Shown here piece after piece: positions 60,027 through 64,000 of a DNA stretch of 64,000 nt. Numbering within the stretch: position 1 is the stretch's first letter; each line of letters begins with the position of its first letter. The stretch is from CAIZGX01 sp044371675 (GTDB taxonomy: Bacteria; Bacteroidota; Bacteroidia; Flavobacteriales_D; Sanyastnellaceae): the NCBI GenBank assembly GCA_044371675.1, contig JBILTF010000001.1:18419-82418 (forward strand), read 5' to 3'. The notes below the pieces were generated by a model. That model was not told the DNA's origin. It worked only from the letters and a program-made list of their open reading frames with translations, and did not search any database. Made by a program: the position numbers and the translations under genes.

Positions 60027-61028
60027 TTGAATAAAGAATCCGTACAGTCGTTCTTCAGCTCATTGTCTGAGAAAACCATTTTGGTGGTTGGTGATGTTAT
60101 GATAGACGCCTATTTGTGGGGGAAAGTTGAACGCATTTCTCCGGAAGCTCCCGTTCCTATTGTTCACATTCAGAAAAAAGAAAATCGTTTAGGCGGTGCC
60201 GCAAACGTGGCGTTGAATGTAAATAGCTTGGGTGCGAAAGCCATTATGTGTTCAGTAGTTGGTGACGGATCGAAGGGAGATATATTCCGAAAGACGGCGA
60301 AGGATTTGGGCTTTAGTACCGAAGGAATTATTGATTCTACTGAGAGAATGACAACCGTGAAGACGCGTGTTATTTCGGGCGGACATCATATTGTTCGAAT
60401 TGACGATGAAATTACTTGGCCGCTATCTGCAACAGACGAGCGGAATTTACTCGATTGTATAGATCAGATTTTAAGCAAACAAAAAGTAGATGCAATAGTA
60501 TTTGAAGACTACGACAAAGGAGTTTTGACTGAAAAAGTAATTGCACAGGTCATAGCGAAAGCGAAGGCTTTGAATATTCCAGTAAGCGTAGATCCAAAAT
60601 TGAAAAATTTCAAGAACTACATTGGCTGTTCACTTTTCAAACCCAACTTGAAAGAATTGAAGGAAGGAATGAAGGTTGAATTCGCTGCCGATGATACCGC
60701 CTCTATTGAGCAGTCGTTAGTGAATCTGAGAAACGAATTGAACGCTGAAGGCGTTATGGTTACACGTTCTGAACACGGAGTAACCTCTTTCGATGGAGAG
60801 AATTTCTCTACTCACTCAGCGCACAAACGTGAGATAGTTGACGTTTCAGGAGCGGGCGATACTGTAATTGCAGTGGCTACTTTGGCATTGGCTTCCAATT
60901 GGAATTTGTCTGACATTGCCGAGATTGCAAATCTTGCCGGAGGACTGGTGTGTGAGAAAGTTGGTGTAGTTCCAATCGATAAAGAATTATTAAAGTTGGA
61001 AGCAGAACGAATTGCAGTTTCAATTTGA
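60027..61028 (+). CDS. D-glycero-beta-D-manno-heptose-7-phosphate kinase (single domain)
   Basis: A 333-residue PfkB/ribokinase-family kinase matching the N-terminal half of HldE/RfaE: ILVVGDVMIDAYLWGKVERISPEAPVPIVHIQ, RLGGAANVALNVNSLGAK, and the catalytic VDVSGAGDTVIAVATLAL. It lacks the cytidylyltransferase half, so the ADP-heptose step must be encoded elsewhere. It supplies the LPS inner core. The start is a TTG at 60027; no ATG lies nearby in frame. It overlaps a possible TTG start of the next gene by 4 bases. Confidence 0.9.
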   Translation: MNKESVQSFFSSLSEKTILVVGDVMIDAYLWGKVERISPEAPVPIVHIQKKENRLGGAANVALNVNSLGAKAIMCSVVGDGSKGDIFRKTAKDLGFSTEGIIDSTERMTTVKTRVISGGHHIVRIDDEITWPLSATDERNLLDCIDQILSKQKVDAIVFEDYDKGVLTEKVIAQVIAKAKALNIPVSVDPKLKNFKNYIGCSLFKPNLKELKEGMKVEFAADDTASIEQSLVNLRNELNAEGVMVTRSEHGVTSFDGENFSTHSAHKREIVDVSGAGDTVIAVATLALASNWNLSDIAEIANLAGGLVCEKVGVVPIDKELLKLEAERIAVSI

Positions 61029-61060
61029 ACAAAATCGATGTAAGTCGAATTCATGTAAGT

Positions 61061-61786
61061 ATGGAAACAGTTAAGCCGTATAATCAAGGTGGAAAGAAAG
61101 AAGAGGTTGAGCAAATGTTCGATCAAATTGCGCACAGCTATGATTTTTTAAATCACTTCTTTTCGCTGGGAATCGATATCATCTGGCGCAAACGAGCCAT
61201 TCGTATTTTGAAGAAATATCACCCGAAGAAAGTACTCGATGTGGCTACAGGCACAGCAGATTTCGCGCTTCAGGCGGTAAAGTCTAAGTTGAATGCTTCT
61301 TCCATCGTTGGAGTAGACATTTCTGAAGGTATGTTGGAAGTGGGAAGGAAGAAGGTTAAGGAAAGAGGTTTCGAACAAATTATTGAATTGCGAAGAGGAG
61401 ATTCAGAAAATCTTCCTTTTGAGGATCACAGTTTCGATGCTTATACCGTAGCTTTTGGTGTGAGAAATTTCGAAAACCTAGAACAAGGTATGCGCGAAAT
61501 GTTGCGTGTTCTTCGTCCAAACGGCGTAGGCGTAGTTTTGGAATTCTCTCGTCCAAAACATTTCCCCATAAAACAATTGTTCGGATTTTATTTCAAGTTC
61601 ATTATGCCAACTTTAGGCAAGTGGGTTTCGAAAGACAGTCGCGCGTATGCTTATCTCCCAGAATCAGTTGCTCAGTTCCCTTCCGGAAAAGATTTCTTGT
61701 CCGTTATGGAAAAGGTTGGATACAAGAGTGTGCGCTGCATTCCATTGAGCGGTGGTATTGCGAGCATTTATATTGGTGAAAAGTGA
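61061..61786 (+). CDS. ubiE: Ubiquinone/menaquinone biosynthesis C-methyltransferase
   Basis: A 241-residue SAM-dependent methyltransferase making the last methylation of menaquinone, the likely quinone here (MenG role). Family blocks are VEQMFDQIAHSYDFLNHFFSLGIDIIWRK, SAM-binding VLDVATGTADFALQAV, VAFGVRNFENLEQGMREMLRVLRPNG and SGGIASIYIG at the end. The ATG at 61061 is preferred to an in-frame TTG at 61025, which would add 12 residues. The stop overlaps the aroA GTG. Confidence 0.93.
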   Translation: METVKPYNQGGKKEEVEQMFDQIAHSYDFLNHFFSLGIDIIWRKRAIRILKKYHPKKVLDVATGTADFALQAVKSKLNASSIVGVDISEGMLEVGRKKVKERGFEQIIELRRGDSENLPFEDHSFDAYTVAFGVRNFENLEQGMREMLRVLRPNGVGVVLEFSRPKHFPIKQLFGFYFKFIMPTLGKWVSKDSRAYAYLPESVAQFPSGKDFLSVMEKVGYKSVRCIPLSGGIASIYIGEK

Positions 61787-63054
61787 AAATAGAAATTCTT
61801 CCTTCGGAAATTAGTGGAGTCGTTTCGGCTCCTGCCTCGAAGAGCATTGCGCAACGATACGTAGCCGCTGCTTTGCTTGCCGCTGGAGAAACAACCATTC
61901 GTCATTATCCGAATTCAGAAGATCCTTTTCATGCGCGCAAACTAGCTGAATCTTTAGGCGCCATTGTTCAGCTTTCAAAAAACACATTAACTATCAAAGG
62001 CGGATTTCCGGCCAATGAAATTCACGACATTCGTTCCCCACAAAAAAATCTTTTTGCAGGTGAGTCTGGTTTTGCTTCGCGCTTGTTCGTCCCGATAGCT
62101 GCCCTTCACAACAGTGAAAAAGTTTTGAATGGCACAGGCACTTTATTGAACAGACCTTTCTTCGAATTTGAGACTTATCTGAATCCGTTTGGAGTGACCG
62201 TTTCAACCAACGAAGGAAAACTTCCACTCACTTTTTCCGGACAATTAACTGCAGGAAAAGCGGAATTGTCTGCCGCGAATTCCTCTCAGTTTCTTTCTGG
62301 AATGCTCATGGCTTTGCCACGCTGTACAGGCGATTCAGAGCTGGTGATTACTGAATTGAATAGCAGACCTTACACAGATTTAACCCTAGCCGTTATGAAG
62401 ATGTTCGGTGTTGTGGTGAAGGAAGAGGACGGGACATTTTTCATTAAAGGTTCACAAAAGTACAAGCCACAAGATGTTTCAGTTGACGGTGATTGGAGCG
62501 GAGCTGTTCCGCTTTTAATAGCGGGTGCATTAACGGCAACAGAAGGTTTGTTGGTGAAAAATTTAAATACGCGACTACCGCAAGCAGATCAGGCCATCTT
62601 AGATGTTTTCGATTTAGCAAAAGTGAAATACACCCAGAACGAAAACAGTGTGAAAGTTTTCGCAAGCACAATTCAAGCGTTTGATTTCGATGCGACGCAT
62701 TGTCCAGATTTATTTCCTTGTCTCGCCGTGTTGGCTTCTTTCGGAAACGGCGTTTCAACACTGAAAGGCGCAAAGCGACTGGCAGTAAAAGAAAGCAATC
62801 GAGCAACCGCCATTGTGGAAGAATTCGCGAAATCTGGAATTCGTGTAATTGTTCGCGGAGATGATATGATGATCTATCCTGGTCATGCCCGTCCTGCAAT
62901 TTGGAATGTGCACAAAGACCACCGCATGGTTATGGCTGGTGCGCTTTTCGGAATTGCCGGAGTGAAGACCGTGTTGCAAAATCCTGAGGTTATTTCGAAG
63001 TCTTACCCCGATTTTTTCAAAGACATTCAATCGATTGGCGCTAAGATGAAATAG
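61783..63054 (+). CDS. aroA: 3-phosphoshikimate 1-carboxyvinyltransferase
   Basis: A 423-residue EPSP synthase joining PEP to shikimate-3-phosphate in aromatic amino-acid synthesis, the glyphosate target. Blocks include APASKSIAQRYVAAALLA, AGESGFASRLFVPIAAL, LNGTGTLLNRPF, NSSQFLSGMLMALPR, VSVDGDWSGAVPLLIAGAL and VHKDHRMVMAGALFG. The start is a GTG at 61783 within the GTGA overlap of the upstream stop. Glyphosate class cannot be fixed by eye. Confidence 0.93.
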   Translation: MKIEILPSEISGVVSAPASKSIAQRYVAAALLAAGETTIRHYPNSEDPFHARKLAESLGAIVQLSKNTLTIKGGFPANEIHDIRSPQKNLFAGESGFASRLFVPIAALHNSEKVLNGTGTLLNRPFFEFETYLNPFGVTVSTNEGKLPLTFSGQLTAGKAELSAANSSQFLSGMLMALPRCTGDSELVITELNSRPYTDLTLAVMKMFGVVVKEEDGTFFIKGSQKYKPQDVSVDGDWSGAVPLLIAGALTATEGLLVKNLNTRLPQADQAILDVFDLAKVKYTQNENSVKVFASTIQAFDFDATHCPDLFPCLAVLASFGNGVSTLKGAKRLAVKESNRATAIVEEFAKSGIRVIVRGDDMMIYPGHARPAIWNVHKDHRMVMAGALFGIAGVKTVLQNPEVISKSYPDFFKDIQSIGAKMK

Positions 63055-63099
63055 CTCTTTGCCAAATGAGAAGTATATTCGCATTCAAATCTATTTCGT

Positions 63100-64000
63100 A
63101 TGAAATTTACGGCAGAGCAAATAGCCGGTATGTTGGAAGGAACGGTTGAAGGTAATTCTTCAGCGGAAGTTTCAGGGCTTTCTAAAATTGAAGAAGGCAA
63201 AGCTGGAACACTTACGTTTCTAGCCAATCCGAAATACATTTCTCATATTTATTCTACAGGCGCAAGTATTGCTATTGTCTCCAACGATTTCGTTGCAGAA
63301 CAAGCCTTGCCAGAAACGCTTACGCTTATTCGTGTAGCAGACGCTTATGGAAGTTTCGCAAAATTATTAGAAGCGTATAGCCAATTCAAAAGACCTCGTC
63401 CCGGAGTTCACGCTTCTGCTGTTATAGATTCTACTGTTGTGATTGGAGAGAACGTTCACATTGGAGCAGGTGTGGTTCTTGAAGCCGGAGTTTCAATTGG
63501 AAACAATGTGGTAATTATGGCTCAGTCTTATTTAGGAGAGCACGTGAAGATTGGAGATTTTACGACTATTCATCCGGGTGTGAAAATATATAGCGAGTGT
63601 GTCATTGGTGCAAATTGCACGCTGCACGCTGGAGTTATTATTGGAGCAGACGGATTCGGTTTTGCACCACAGGCAGATAATCGTTACGCGAAGGTTCCTC
63701 AAATTGGAAATGTCGTGATTGAAGACCGCGTTGAAATTGGTGCGAATACGGCCATTGACAGAGCCACTCTAGGATCAACAATTATTCGTGAAGGCGTGAA
63801 GCTCGATAACCTCATTCAAATTGCGCACAACGTTGAAATAGGAAAGAACACCGTCATTGCTGCTTTAACTGGAATTGCAGGCAGCACGAAGATTGGTGAG
63901 AATGTTATGATAGGCGGACAAGTTGGAATAGCCGGACATTTAACCATAGCGAACGGAGTGAAGATTGCGGCTCAAACGGGCATCAGCGCTTCTGTGCTGA
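63100..64000 (+). CDS. lpxD: UDP-3-O-acylglucosamine N-acyltransferase, 5' part
   Basis: About 300 codons open to the window end, from the ATG at 63100. LpxD transfers the second acyl chain in lipid A synthesis. The N-terminal uridine-binding domain (MKFTAEQIAGMLEG, LTFLANPKYISHIYSTGAS) leads to a left-handed beta-helix of hexapeptide repeats. Diagnostic blocks are GADGFGFAPQ and GANTAIDRATLGSTII, with catalytic His in IQIAHNVEIGKNTVI. The 3' end lies beyond the window. It starts 45 bases after aroA. Confidence 0.94.
   Translation, partial: MKFTAEQIAGMLEGTVEGNSSAEVSGLSKIEEGKAGTLTFLANPKYISHIYSTGASIAIVSNDFVAEQALPETLTLIRVADAYGSFAKLLEAYSQFKRPRPGVHASAVIDSTVVIGENVHIGAGVVLEAGVSIGNNVVIMAQSYLGEHVKIGDFTTIHPGVKIYSECVIGANCTLHAGVIIGADGFGFAPQADNRYAKVPQIGNVVIEDRVEIGANTAIDRATLGSTIIREGVKLDNLIQIAHNVEIGKNTVIAALTGIAGSTKIGENVMIGGQVGIAGHLTIANGVKIAAQTGISASVL

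Noticed and set aside
1..64000. Insertion sequences, prophage, integrase, toxin-antitoxin or defence islands
   Set aside because: No transposase, integrase, terminal repeats or defence-family motifs were seen; content is housekeeping and envelope genes.

Overview
The window is a stretch of a Bacteroidota chromosome, most likely order Flavobacteriales. The evidence is lineage-typical: type IX secretion (T9SS) cargo with C-terminal sorting domains, a PorV-like protein, TonB-dependent receptors with an N-terminal carboxypeptidase-regulatory domain, bacillithiol deacetylase BshB1, DUF4476, a two-motif DnaJ zinc domain, and many copies of the Bacteroidota -7 promoter box TAnnTTTG. It is AT-rich and densely coded. 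I see no insertion sequence, phage, CRISPR array or other sign of recent transfer, and no gene-free stretch over 300 bases. The longest gap, 17491-17730, holds only a possible promoter. The genus cannot be named from sequence alone.

Layout. 1-3057: class I ribonucleotide reductase (nrdB 3' end, nrdA). 3129-7503: a TonB receptor with a secreted esterase-fold protein whose nucleophile serine is replaced by glycine. 7518-8380: greA and a HIT protein. 8447-17490: a three-gene unit of TonB receptor, a 1397-residue exported protein and a PorV-like barrel. 17731-18902: two small secreted proteins. 19017-23076: glyA, an OstA-like protein without a normal start codon, and purA. 23106-29081: a thioredoxin-fold protein and a lipoprotein operon (DUF4476, CsgG-like, two LPP20-like lipoproteins). 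29198-36743: saccharopine dehydrogenase family protein, ispH, mutL, two rhomboids and an endonuclease/exonuclease/phosphatase-family protein. 36733-41298: a carotenoid operon (crtI, crtB, an unknown gene, idi, crtZ, lycopene cyclase). 41379-48238: M23/LysM peptidase, bshB1, flippase, glycosyltransferase, tRNA-His, trxB, a pseudouridine synthase and panB. 48270-51971: a T9SS CotH-family protein and an SGNH hydrolase. 52089-64000: murA, a thioredoxin-fold protein, grpE, dnaJ, truA, an ABC exporter, a thioesterase, an aminotransferase, a heptose kinase, ubiE/menG, aroA and the 5' part of lpxD.

How the genes fit together. The carotenoid operon plus ispH predicts zeaxanthin-type pigment; no GGPP synthase or ketolase lies in the window. 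LpxD, the heptose kinase and the OstA-like protein point to LPS synthesis and export. MurA and the M23 peptidase act on peptidoglycan. BshB1 and TrxB serve thiol redox balance. The most promising less-described units are the receptor/giant protein/PorV trio and the CsgG/LPP20/DUF4476 operon. At expression level, several -7 boxes lie only 4-6 bases before the start codon, which suggests leaderless mRNAs.
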